Program-made: the position numbers and the translations under genes
Assembly (NCBI GenBank): GCA_910585965.1
Contig: CAJUHH010000004.1
Coordinates: 167,658-231,657 of the forward strand
From: an uncultured Lachnospiraceae bacterium
Lineage (GTDB): Bacteria; Bacillota; Clostridia; Lachnospirales; Lachnospiraceae
Direction of reading: 5' to 3'
DNA: 64,000 bases
Notes under the pieces: generated by a model
Seen by the model: the letters and a program-made list of their open reading frames with translations, nothing else
Told to the model about the DNA's origin: nothing
Databases searched by the model: none
Shown: in pieces, positions 17,599-25,794 of the stretch
How the letters are laid out: every line of letters starts with the position of its first letter
How positions within the stretch are numbered: position 1 is the stretch's first letter

Positions 17599-18675
17599 CT
17601 ATTTTTCTTGGATCAAATTTAACCGCTGGCACGCAGGGGCATAGTTTCCGCATTTTTCATATAGCTTTACGGCCTCCTGATTATTTCCCATACATTCATA
17701 AATAACCCCGGCGTTGTAGTATGCGAGGAAGCTGTTAACTCCATGTACTGCGTGGTTGGCAATAGTGGCAGCTTTCAGGAATTCCTGGATGGCATTTTCA
17801 AACATAGCATTGTTCATATAGATTAATCCCATGAGAAATACAAAATCCGCCCGGCGGGAGAAGAAAGAGTATATCCCGCTCAGCCCGAGGGCTTTTGTAT
17901 ATTGTCCCAGATTGACCAGGCAGTATCCGTAAGATTCAACAAGAGTCTGCACATATTCTTCCCGTTCATCTACTTCCATGGAAAGCGCCTGTTCGAAATA
18001 GGGCAGGGCTTTAGCGTATTCGGAAAGGCCGAAATAGGACTGGCCTAATTGAAAAAGAAGGTAAGGATCGGAACCGCTTGCCTTTAATTCTGATTCCAGC
18101 AAAGAGATGTTTCTGGAAGCTTTTTTCTTTTTTATGTCAGCCGTACTGTAGCCCATATGGTAAAAGGTAAGAGGGATGGGGATAAATTCCAAAGCTTCCC
18201 CCCCCTTGGATACAAGCTGCTCATGGACTGCGCCTTTATAACAGGTAAATTTGCGGTTAAAAAAACGAGCGATATGTTCATGAACAATGGACTGGGATTC
18301 TCCAGAGGCAGAACATTCTGCCGAGGGATTCACAAGATCCAATACACCGATCTGCCAGGGGGTAATCCGTTTAGCCAAGTTGGATACTATATTCAATGTC
18401 TGTTCATCGGCCTCCAGATACTCATCGCAGTCTACAGCCAGGATATAATCGTTGCTGGCTATGGAAATGGAATAGTTTCTGGCGGCGCTGAAATCATTGA
18501 CCCAGTCAAAATGGCAGACATGGGGCGTATAGGTACGGGCGATCTCGACAGTGCGGTCAGTGGAGCCAGTATCAACAACGATGATTTCCCAGTCATAGAG
18601 GGAAAGGCGGCGCAGACATTCGCCAATATAGTTTTCTTCGTTTTTTGCAATAATGCATACGGATATAGGCAGCAT
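17599..18675 (-). CDS. Family 2 glycosyltransferase with TPR-like C-terminus
   Basis: A 358-residue protein. Residues 1-110 are a GT2 domain with ISVCIIAKNEE, VVDTGSTDRT and the DXD-like DCDEY. Residues about 190-350 form helix pairs of TPR type (LFQLGQSYFGLSEYAKALPYFEQA is one unit). This layout is common for transferases that act on peptides or proteins (SunS-like) as well as on glycans. The ATG follows CAGGAGATGAG. A run of eight G on the coding strand (18198-18205) falls in the codons for K-G-G-E with the frame intact. It is downstream of the Rpn gene and upstream of the fucosyltransferase. Confidence 0.85.
   Translation of the reverse strand: MLPISVCIIAKNEENYIGECLRRLSLYDWEIIVVDTGSTDRTVEIARTYTPHVCHFDWVNDFSAARNYSISIASNDYILAVDCDEYLEADEQTLNIVSNLAKRITPWQIGVLDLVNPSAECSASGESQSIVHEHIARFFNRKFTCYKGAVHEQLVSKGGEALEFIPIPLTFYHMGYSTADIKKKKASRNISLLESELKASGSDPYLLFQLGQSYFGLSEYAKALPYFEQALSMEVDEREEYVQTLVESYGYCLVNLGQYTKALGLSGIYSFFSRRADFVFLMGLIYMNNAMFENAIQEFLKAATIANHAVHGVNSFLAYYNAGVIYECMGNNQEAVKLYEKCGNYAPACQRLNLIQEK
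18198..18205 (-). repeat. G8 homopolymer (C8 on plus strand) in GT2-TPR gene
   Basis: Eight C on the plus strand, hence eight G in the coding strand, within VSKGGEAL near residue 160. The frame is open at this length. Confidence 0.85.
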
Positions 18676-18711
18676 AAACGCTCATCTCCTGTTGGCGGGC
18701 ATAAAATGAGT

Positions 18712-19800
18712 TTAAGAAATTCCTAATAAACGTTCTAATTCATGGATTCTGTTTTCCCTTTTCTCCAATTCATTTCTAAGTTCATTATTTTTGGTTTCCA
18801 GAATGCTGTTTTCATTTTCCAGAATGCTGTTTTCGTTCTCCAATATGCTGTTTTTGTTTTCCAGTTTGTTGTTTTCGTTTGCAAGCTGGTTGTTTTTACT
18901 TATCCACTCGTTTGCTTCATCCCTTAAATCATTAAGCTCGTCTGTCATTTCATCAATCATAAGTTGCACGGTATTGCGGTCTAAAATCCTTAATGCATCT
19001 GAGAACATAAATAATACACCTCCTATGTCTTGGCGGAATTCTGTCACCTCTTCATAGATATCTTTTATATGTGGGTATTGTCCAGCAATCTGCAGCTGGA
19101 CTTCACGGTTGTTTGATGATAGCAGATGCATCCATGCATCCAGTTCCCCTTCTACCTTATTCTGCTTGATTTGCTGGAATCTGTCAAGTGCTATGAATGT
19201 ATACTCCTGCAGTAATTCCATGGAAAGCCCGCTGTCAAACCGCTGCCGTGATCGATGAATATAAGTGCTGGGAAAAGCGTTAAAAATTTTGGTGCTTTTT
19301 TCCAAAATGATGACCGTGTATACTTTTTTTATGTCATGGTAAGAGAAGACCTTTCCTTTGTTATGTTTTACCCGTATATATTGTCTCATAAGAAGGTCTG
19401 AGGAGTAGCAGGCGGCGCGCTCGCCGGGGAACTGGTATGGGATTTTCTGGATTTCTATATCGGCAATGGAGCCATCTTCCATTTCTGCCACAATATCCAT
19501 GATTAACAGGCTGCCTTCTTCGATGATACGCGTGCTTTCATTGGGCAGTACCTGGCGTACAGTCAGCTCTTTTCCCAGAATGAGGGAAAGAAGGCGGGAA
19601 AGCCTTTCAGGATGCGCTTCCGGATCAAATATTTTTTTGAAAAAAGGGTCATAGGTCAAGGGGAGCATGCTTGTTCCGGCGCAGAAATTTAAAAACTTGT
19701 TCTGCCATTCTTGGGAAAGACGCAAGTAGGCATGCTCCCATTGGGGATTGCCGTTTATCTTTTGCAGTAATTCTTCCGTTGTTAATTGGGCGTTTTCCAT
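18712..19800 (-). CDS. Rpn-family PD-(D/E)XK nuclease/transposase-like protein with coiled-coil tail
   Basis: A 362-residue protein of the Rpn (recombination-promoting nuclease, PDDEXK_2) group. The core has TYDPFFKKIFD followed by MDIVAEMEDGSIADIEIQ, which supplies the D and E-X-Q residues of the nuclease site. Rpn proteins promote recA-independent recombination in Escherichia coli; many are mobile, accessory genes. The last 70 residues are a coiled coil of seven-residue repeats (LENENSI) encoded by 21-bp DNA repeats. ATG 19800 follows AAAGGAG, and a promoter lies at 19904-19932. It is likely an accessory insertion in the glycan locus, although the two glycosyltransferase genes downstream may share its transcript. 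Confidence 0.8.
   Translation of the reverse strand: MENAQLTTEELLQKINGNPQWEHAYLRLSQEWQNKFLNFCAGTSMLPLTYDPFFKKIFDPEAHPERLSRLLSLILGKELTVRQVLPNESTRIIEEGSLLIMDIVAEMEDGSIADIEIQKIPYQFPGERAACYSSDLLMRQYIRVKHNKGKVFSYHDIKKVYTVIILEKSTKIFNAFPSTYIHRSRQRFDSGLSMELLQEYTFIALDRFQQIKQNKVEGELDAWMHLLSSNNREVQLQIAGQYPHIKDIYEEVTEFRQDIGGVLFMFSDALRILDRNTVQLMIDEMTDELNDLRDEANEWISKNNQLANENNKLENKNSILENENSILENENSILETKNNELRNELEKRENRIHELERLLGIS
18795..18899 (-). repeat. Five tandem 21-bp repeats encoding coiled-coil heptads
   Basis: Units at 18795, 18816, 18837, 18858 and 18879. The first two differ at one base; the others drift. Each encodes one heptad of the Rpn-family tail, so unit loss or gain keeps the frame. Confidence 0.8.
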
Positions 19801-19903
19801 ATGTAATTTCTCCTTTGCATTTTTGGAATAAAATAAGTGGGAATAAATGGCAGAATTGCCATAGAATGTAACGCCGCCAGACGCGGCCTGTTTTGGTAAA
19901 ATT

Positions 19904-19932
19904 ATTATAACGGTTTTTGGAAGGGTTGGCAA
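19904..19932 (-). promoter_or_regulatory. Predicted sigma-A promoter of the Rpn-family gene
   Basis: Minus strand: TTGCCA (19927-19932), 17-bp spacer, TATAAT (19904-19909). The untranslated leader is about 95 bp. Confidence 0.6.
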
Positions 19933-19997
19933 GTGTTTTATAAATGCTTCAGCTTTGAATCAATACTTATTTGCAGATAGATATTTTTTCCCCTGTG

Positions 19998-20006
19998 TGC
20001 TACAAT
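19998..20006 (+). promoter_or_regulatory. Possible extended -10 promoter of the AAA/nuclease gene
   Basis: TGC-TACAAT, an extended -10 element, 66 bp before the start at 20072; no good -35 is visible at the usual spacing. Confidence 0.4.
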
Positions 20007-20071
20007 ATATAGCAAAATGAAAAGTATGGTTTTGCTTTTAGGCGGAAGAAAGTTTTTATGGGAGAAAGCGT

Positions 20072-21628
20072 ATGAATTACTTGAACACGGAAAATGCATA
20101 TATATTATTTCAAAAGGCATTAAGAAGCGAGATCTATGTGGACAAGAGTATGCTGATTGATAAAATTTCGTCTAAAATCGGAACGAATAACCAGTATATC
20201 TGTATTACCCGCCCGAGACGTTTTGGAAAATCAATGAATTTGTATATGATGGGGGCCTATTATACAAAAGGGCTGGACAGCGGGCATTTATTTGAAACGC
20301 TCGCGGTATCGCGGACAGAAGGGTATGGGAAGAACAGGAATTGTTATAACGTTATTTATATTGATTTCAGCAGGATGCCGTTTGCATGTACATCCTATAA
20401 AGAGTATATTGCCAGTATATATAATAAATTGAGAGATGATTTATGGGAAGCATATCCCTTCCTTGAAGACAAAAAGTATGATGACATCAGCAGCATGTTA
20501 AATGACAGCGGTGAATCCTTCTTGTTTTTATTGGATGAATGGGATTCCATTTTTTATAAAAGTTTTATGACGCTGGAAAATAAGAATGAGTATTTGGGAT
20601 TTTTGCAGAATTTATTGAAAGACCAGCATTATGTCCAGCTGGCATATATGACCGGCGTGCTTCCGATTGCCAAGTATTCCAGCGGTTCGGCCTTGAATAT
20701 GTTTGATGAGTTCAGCTTCATGAATGATAATATTTATGATGGGTATTTTGGTTTTGACGAGAAGGAAGTGGGCGAGCTGTGTTTAAAGTATCCGTCGGTG
20801 ACATATGAAGAACTGATGTATTGGTATGACGGGTATTATTCTGTGAATGGAAAAAGATTGTTCAATCCGCGCTCTGTCTCAAAAGCGCTAACTCGCGGCC
20901 TTTGTTTGAATTACTGGACGGAGAGCGGCCCGATGAACGAGATAGCGGACTGCATTGAACATAATACGGACGCGGTGAGGGAAGATATTGTAAAGATGGT
21001 AGCAGGGATACCAGTAAAGGTAAAGTTGAAAGGCTACAGCGCTGTTGACCTCAGCCTGGAAAACCGGGATGAAATCCTTTCGGCGATGGTAGTATATGGA
21101 TTCCTGACCTATCATGATGGTTATTTGCAAATCCCCAATCATGAACTGATGGAAAAATATCAGGATGTGCTTGAAAGAAAAAGCATGGGGGCGGTAAGGG
21201 AAATTGTGGAGAAATCAAAAGAGATGCTGGATGCCACGCTGCGCGGCGATGGGGAAAAAGTAGCATGTATATTGGAAGAAGCGCATGACCGGGAAATACC
21301 GTTTTTGCAATATAATGATGAAAATTCACTGTCTTGTATCATAACTTTATGTTATTTGGCGGCAAGGGAGGATTACCATATGGAGAGGGAGTCCAAAAGC
21401 GGGAAAGGGTATTGTGATTATTTATTTCTGCCTCGAAAAAAGGAAATGCCGGCCATTATTCTCGAATTAAAGGTGGATGATACTTGTGAAAATGCTTTGA
21501 TGCAGATAAGGGAGAAAAATTACCAGCAAAAGGCGAAAGAATATACCGATCAGGCAATTTTGGCCGGGATCAGCTATTATAGGGGAGAGAAAAGGCATAA
21601 ATGCATCATAGAGAAATGCAGGATATAG
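20072..21628 (+). CDS. AAA-ATPase-like protein with C-terminal PD-(D/E)XK nuclease domain (DUF1703)
   Basis: A 518-residue protein. The N-terminal part is the AAA-ATPase-like domain with a modified Walker A (ITRPRRFGKSM) near residue 45 and a Walker B-like FLFLLDEWDS near residue 155. The C-terminal 120 residues are PDDEXK_9/DUF1703, with GYCDYLFLP and AIILELKV giving the D and E-X-K residues. This family is common and multi-copy in gut Clostridia and Bacteroidetes; its role is not settled, with mobile-element or defence functions suggested. It runs divergently from the Rpn gene, making a small accessory island of two nuclease-type genes. Confidence 0.85.
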   Translation: MNYLNTENAYILFQKALRSEIYVDKSMLIDKISSKIGTNNQYICITRPRRFGKSMNLYMMGAYYTKGLDSGHLFETLAVSRTEGYGKNRNCYNVIYIDFSRMPFACTSYKEYIASIYNKLRDDLWEAYPFLEDKKYDDISSMLNDSGESFLFLLDEWDSIFYKSFMTLENKNEYLGFLQNLLKDQHYVQLAYMTGVLPIAKYSSGSALNMFDEFSFMNDNIYDGYFGFDEKEVGELCLKYPSVTYEELMYWYDGYYSVNGKRLFNPRSVSKALTRGLCLNYWTESGPMNEIADCIEHNTDAVREDIVKMVAGIPVKVKLKGYSAVDLSLENRDEILSAMVVYGFLTYHDGYLQIPNHELMEKYQDVLERKSMGAVREIVEKSKEMLDATLRGDGEKVACILEEAHDREIPFLQYNDENSLSCIITLCYLAAREDYHMERESKSGKGYCDYLFLPRKKEMPAIILELKVDDTCENALMQIREKNYQQKAKEYTDQAILAGISYYRGEKRHKCIIEKCRI

Positions 21629-21652
21629 CCCGTGCGGTTCATCGGCACAAAT

Positions 21653-21681
21653 TTGACGGCGCATAAAGGAAGTGTTATAGT
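21653..21681 (+). promoter_or_regulatory. Predicted sigma-A promoter of the small helical protein gene
   Basis: TTGACG (21653-21658), 17-bp spacer, TATAGT (21676-21681), 32 bp before the start codon at 21713. Confidence 0.6.
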
Positions 21682-21712
21682 AAAAACATGAAAACGGATG
21701 GAGGATGCGGAA

Positions 21713-22069
21713 ATGGATAACTTACAAGAAGAAAAAAAAGAAGCATTGCAGGCGATGGGAGAATATCTGGAAAGGCTGATTCCTGGAATCGGAACTCTCT
21801 GCGGGGAACTACGGGGGAACAGGCAGCCGGATACGGATGAATTCCAGAAACAGTGCATCGACGGTTTGAACTGGGTGATAGAAATTTACAACAGGATTAC
21901 CGATATAGTGGATGCAGAGAAGATACATACAGAAAAACAGGAATTAAATGCAAGCCTGATGGAACTTGGAGCGGCGATCAGGGAGAAAGAGGATGAGAAA
22001 ATCGCCCGCATATTGGAAGAGGCAGTGGTTCCTTTCCTGAGCGATTTAAAAGAGGCGGCTCAAGGCTAG
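21713..22069 (+). CDS. Small helical protein of unknown function
   Basis: A 118-residue acidic protein predicted to be almost all helix, with no signal peptide, membrane segment or known motif that I can see. It recalls in size and composition the N-terminal 110 residues of the transferase encoded just downstream at 22258, so the two may be related helical modules or interact. ATG 21713 follows GGAGG; an in-frame ATG at 21698 is too near the promoter and lacks a ribosome site. The gene has its own promoter and is followed by a strong terminator at 22204-22234. Confidence 0.6.
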   Translation: MDNLQEEKKEALQAMGEYLERLIPGIGTLCGELRGNRQPDTDEFQKQCIDGLNWVIEIYNRITDIVDAEKIHTEKQELNASLMELGAAIREKEDEKIARILEEAVVPFLSDLKEAAQG

Positions 22070-22203
22070 GAACAGGGTTCAGTTCTTTTGCATTATGACC
22101 GATAAAATATATATGGAGTTTGTTTTGCTGTTTGGATGATAATTTCAGCTGAAGGGATGTCAGCGGTAAGATGCAAGGAGGCATACGTATATATTTTGTT
22201 TAT

Positions 22204-22234
22204 ATGCCCCTATTTTTAATAGGGGCATTTTTTT
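22204..22234 (+). terminator. Rho-independent terminator
   Basis: An 11-bp perfect stem (22204-22214 with 22218-22228), 3-nt loop, followed by six T (22229-22234). It ends the transcript of the 21713 gene, or attenuates read-through into the gene at 22258. Confidence 0.85.
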
Positions 22235-22257
22235 AAGGAAAGAGCTAAGGGCGATTG

Positions 22258-23586
22258 ATGAGGAAACGGGAAAAGGACAGGCTTTTAGAAATTATGGATA
22301 CGTTGTCGGACGGAATAGAGGAGATCCGGCGGCTGATAGAAAACGCACAGGAAGAGGAAGCGCTGCCGCTCCTTGCGGATTGCCAGGAGGCGGCGATAGC
22401 GATCGGAAATGCAATAGAGCAGGCGGAAGGGACAGGAACGAGGGCAGTGGGCTTGCTGGAGGAATTATGCGAGCTGATTTACAGATGCGATTCCGCTGTT
22501 TCCTTGGACGAACGGGAAAGCAGGGCTGATATTTGCGGAAGGATAGAAAGCAAATACGCAGAGGCGAGGGAAGAACTGATCCATGGGATAAAGGGGAAGA
22601 AACTGGCAGTCTTCCTGCCGTATAAAGTTTCCATGTGGGATTCGCTGGAAAGCGTATGGAGAGCTTCTGCGGAAGATGCGGATTGGATCAGCGTTGTCAT
22701 GCCGATTCCTTATTTTGATAAGAGGCCGGACGGGACCCTGGGAGAAATGCATTATGAAGGCGGGGATTTTCCATCGGATGTACCGGTGGCTGAATGGCAG
22801 CAGTTTTCCCTGGAAAAAGAACATCCAGATCTTATTTTCATCCATAATCCATATGACCAGTATAATTATGTTACGACGGTACATCCTTTCTTTTATGCTT
22901 CCAGAATAAAGCAATATACGGAAAAATTAGTATATATACCATATTTTATACATCAGAATGATATGGTAGAAGATACGTATTGCGTGCTGCCAGGGGTTAT
23001 TTATGCGGATACGGTTGTATTGCAGTCGGAAAAGGTAAGGGAGCAGTACATCGGATATTTTGAAGAGGCACTGCCGGAACTGGTGCAGAAGCAAGGGAAG
23101 AGGGCGGTAGAGGATAAATTCCAGGCATGGGGTTCGCCGAAACTGGATGCATTGTGTGGGGAAGAGAAGGGAGAGGAACTGCCTGACGATTGGAAAGAAA
23201 TGCTGGGGGAAGGCGGCAGGAAAGTTATTTTTTTCAATACCCATTTAAGCAGGCTGATGAAGGAAAACAGCGAAGGATTTTTTAAAAAGATGGAATGGGT
23301 GTTCCGCGTTTTCGAAAAAAGGGAGGATGCGGTGCTTTTATGGAGGCCCCATCCTTTGAGTTTGGATACGGCAAAATCCATGAACCCGGAGGCGGTTGAG
23401 CCTTATCTGGAGCTGGTGGAAAGATATAAGGAACAAAGGATCGGCATCTATGACGACTCGGGGGATCTGCACAGGGCTGTGAACCTGGCGGATGCTTATT
23501 ACGGCGACAGGAGTTCGGTGACGGAACTGTTCCGGCAGCAGAGGAAGCCGATTATGATTATGGACTGCGAGGTTTTGGAGGAATGA
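22258..23586 (+). CDS. CDP-glycerol glycerophosphotransferase-like protein with helical N-terminus
   Basis: A 442-residue protein. Residues 1-115 are helical and charged. From residue 118 (KLAVFLPYKVSMWDSLESVW) it follows a CDP-glycerol glycerophosphotransferase-like fold with HNPYDQYN, the VIFFNTH strand, LLWRPHPL near residue 360 and YYGDRSSVTELF near the C-terminus, which corresponds to the family's D-X-SS motif. It is therefore probably a polyol-phosphate or sugar-phosphate transferase for the surface polymer. It overlaps the LicD-like gene by four bases (ATGA) and sits upstream of a TagD-like cytidylyltransferase fusion, which could make its CDP-activated donor. Confidence 0.75.
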   Translation: MRKREKDRLLEIMDTLSDGIEEIRRLIENAQEEEALPLLADCQEAAIAIGNAIEQAEGTGTRAVGLLEELCELIYRCDSAVSLDERESRADICGRIESKYAEAREELIHGIKGKKLAVFLPYKVSMWDSLESVWRASAEDADWISVVMPIPYFDKRPDGTLGEMHYEGGDFPSDVPVAEWQQFSLEKEHPDLIFIHNPYDQYNYVTTVHPFFYASRIKQYTEKLVYIPYFIHQNDMVEDTYCVLPGVIYADTVVLQSEKVREQYIGYFEEALPELVQKQGKRAVEDKFQAWGSPKLDALCGEEKGEELPDDWKEMLGEGGRKVIFFNTHLSRLMKENSEGFFKKMEWVFRVFEKREDAVLLWRPHPLSLDTAKSMNPEAVEPYLELVERYKEQRIGIYDDSGDLHRAVNLADAYYGDRSSVTELFRQQRKPIMIMDCEVLEE

Positions 23587-24422
23587 GGGTACACCATCTG
23601 ACGGATGATGAATTGCGGGGGGTTCAGCTGATACAGCTGGAAATGCTGCAAGAAGTGGACAGGATATGCAGGGCATGCGGGATTCACTACAATATTATCG
23701 CAGGGACGCTGTTGGGGGCGGTCCGGCATAAAGGCTATATTCCGTGGGACGACGATGCAGATGTGGCGTTTTTGCGGGAAGAATATGAGAAGTTCAGGGA
23801 TGCCTGCGAAAAAGAGCTGGACCAGGACCGGTTTTATTTCCAGGATCACAGGAATACGCCGGGATACCGCTGGGGATATGGCAAGCTGCGCAGGAAAGGA
23901 ACAAAGTTCCTGCGGGAACATCAGGAACATATGCCCTATGAGCAGGGGATTTTTATCGATATTTTTCCGTTGGATGCGGTTTCGGATTCCAGGTGGATCA
24001 GGACGTGGCAGAATTTTCACTGTTTTTGCATCAGGAAGATGATGTGGGCTCCTGTAGGGAAGATCGCATCGGGAAAAAAGTGGTTAAAACGGTGGTACGG
24101 GTGGCTGGAAAGATTCCCGGAAGACAAGATTTATGGACATTATGACAGGCTGGTAAAGAGATGGAACCAAAAGGATACGAAATGGGTGAGGATACTTATG
24201 TTTCCTACGCCGAATACAGAATATGGATATTTGCGGAAATGGTATGAGGAAAGCAGGGAAATAGAATTTGAGGGGAAAACATTCTTAGGTATCCAGGATG
24301 CGGATGAGTATCTTTCTTTTAAATTCGGAAAGTATATGGAGCTGCCCCCGCCGGAGCAGCGCAAGGTGCATCCGGTAACGGAACTCGGGTTAGGCGGACC
24401 GGTAAGAGGGGAAAATGTATGA
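23583..24422 (+). CDS. LicD-family phosphotransferase
   Basis: A 279-residue LicD-family enzyme with the usual start of the fold (YNIIAGTLLGAVRHKGYIPW) and the acidic DDDADV metal site at about residues 57-62. LicD proteins move phosphocholine or another CDP/CMP-linked group to teichoic acid or capsule sugars. In this window it could use a CDP-polyol from the TagD-like domain next door or a CMP-phosphonate from the operon at 3-8.7 kb. It is translationally coupled to the genes on both sides by short overlaps, which supports a shared pathway. No choline uptake or LicA-type kinase gene is seen. Confidence 0.85.
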   Translation: MRVHHLTDDELRGVQLIQLEMLQEVDRICRACGIHYNIIAGTLLGAVRHKGYIPWDDDADVAFLREEYEKFRDACEKELDQDRFYFQDHRNTPGYRWGYGKLRRKGTKFLREHQEHMPYEQGIFIDIFPLDAVSDSRWIRTWQNFHCFCIRKMMWAPVGKIASGKKWLKRWYGWLERFPEDKIYGHYDRLVKRWNQKDTKWVRILMFPTPNTEYGYLRKWYEESREIEFEGKTFLGIQDADEYLSFKFGKYMELPPPEQRKVHPVTELGLGGPVRGENV

Positions 24423-24438
24423 AAGGCAGGAAACGGCC

Positions 24439-25794
24439 ATGAAAAAAGTGATCACATACGGTTCTTTTGACCTGTTCCATGAGGGGCATTACCGGCTGTT
24501 GAAAAGGGCGAAGGAGCTGGGCGATTATTTGATCGTAGGGGTGACTACGGAGCAATACGACAGGCTGCGGGGGAAACTGAATGTGGAAGAACCCCTGCTG
24601 ACCCGCGTGGAAAATATAAAGAAAACCGGCCTGGCGGATGAGATTATTATAGAAGACCATCCAGGGCAGAAGGAAGAGGATATTGTAAAATATGGCATTG
24701 ATATTTTTACGGTAGGTTCCGACTGGACAGGGGCATTTGATTATCTGGAGGGAAAGTGCCAAGTTGTTTATCTGGAAAGGACGAAAGATATTTCCAGCAC
24801 GATGCTCCGGGAAAAGCTGTATCCGATTATCCGTCTGGGGATAGTAGGGACGGGGCGTATTGCGAAGCGTTTTGTGGCAGAGACAAAATTTGTCAGTGGC
24901 ATTGAGAGCAAAAGCGTGTATAATCCCCATAGGGAGAGTGCGGCGGCTTTTGCGGAGAAAAACGGCCTGAGCGCTTATTATGAAGAATATGAAAAGTTTT
25001 TGGATGAGATAGATGCGGTATACGTCGCATCGCCCCATGAATTCCATTATGATTATACAAGAGCGGCGCTGCTTTGCGGCAAGCATGTATTATGCGAGAA
25101 ACCGTTGACGTTTTCGAAGCGGCAGGCGCAGGAGCTGTATGGGATAGCGAAGGAGAGAAAGCTCGTGCTGATGGAGGCGCTGAAAACGGCTTATTGCCCC
25201 GGATTTGAAAAGCTTTGCCAGGTAGTGGAAAGCGGCGTGATCGGGGAGGTCTGCGATGTGGAGGCATGTTTTACCAGGCTGACGGCAACGGGATCGCGGG
25301 AAAGGACGGATGTGAAATATGGCGGAGGATTCACGGAATTCGGCAGCCATACGATGCTTCCTATCCTGCGGTTTATGGGGACGGATTACAAGGATGTGCA
25401 GTTTCAGAGCATATTGGATGAACGGGGAGTGGATCTGTATACAAAGGCGAATTTTGTTTATGAAAAGGGGATGGCCACGAGCAAGAGCGGTGTGGGAGTA
25501 AAGTCGGAGGGGCAGCTGGTGGTTGCAGGAACAAAAGGGTATGTGCTGGCTCCATCGCCCTGGTGGCTGACGAAATATTTTGAGGTACGGTATGAAGATC
25601 CGGCGAAGATCGACAGATATGAGGTGCCTTTTTATGGGGACGGGCTGCGGTATGAGGTGAAAGATTTTGCCGTGCAGATCAATAAGGGGGAGCCGGATAA
25701 CGGGAAATTCGGAGCGAAGGAGTCGATCGCCCTGGCGGGGGTGATGGAGAGGTTTATGGGGCTGAGGGATGGAGCAGATGGCATACAAGGATGA
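24439..25794 (+). CDS. TagD-like cytidylyltransferase fused to Gfo/Idh/MocA oxidoreductase
   Basis: A 451-residue fusion. Residues 1-130 match glycerol-3-phosphate cytidylyltransferase (TagD): YGSFDLFHEGH with the H-X-G-H motif and a RTKDISSTMLR end. Residues 135-451 match the Gfo/Idh/MocA NAD(P)-dependent oxidoreductases, with GIVGTGRIAKRF and the EKPLTFS motif that holds the catalytic lysine. The pairing suggests one protein that reduces a sugar or keto intermediate to a polyol and activates its phosphate with CTP, in analogy with TarI/TarJ; that is inference. An alternative ATG at 24415 overlaps the LicD stop and also has a good ribosome site. ATG 24439 matches the usual TagD start. Confidence 0.82.
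   Translation: MKKVITYGSFDLFHEGHYRLLKRAKELGDYLIVGVTTEQYDRLRGKLNVEEPLLTRVENIKKTGLADEIIIEDHPGQKEEDIVKYGIDIFTVGSDWTGAFDYLEGKCQVVYLERTKDISSTMLREKLYPIIRLGIVGTGRIAKRFVAETKFVSGIESKSVYNPHRESAAAFAEKNGLSAYYEEYEKFLDEIDAVYVASPHEFHYDYTRAALLCGKHVLCEKPLTFSKRQAQELYGIAKERKLVLMEALKTAYCPGFEKLCQVVESGVIGEVCDVEACFTRLTATGSRERTDVKYGGGFTEFGSHTMLPILRFMGTDYKDVQFQSILDERGVDLYTKANFVYEKGMATSKSGVGVKSEGQLVVAGTKGYVLAPSPWWLTKYFEVRYEDPAKIDRYEVPFYGDGLRYEVKDFAVQINKGEPDNGKFGAKESIALAGVMERFMGLRDGADGIQG

Noticed and set aside
22171..22236. 21-codon ORF overlapping the terminator before 22258, as a leader peptide
   Set aside because: Its last third is the terminator stem itself and its composition shows no regulatory codon run; it is more likely chance.
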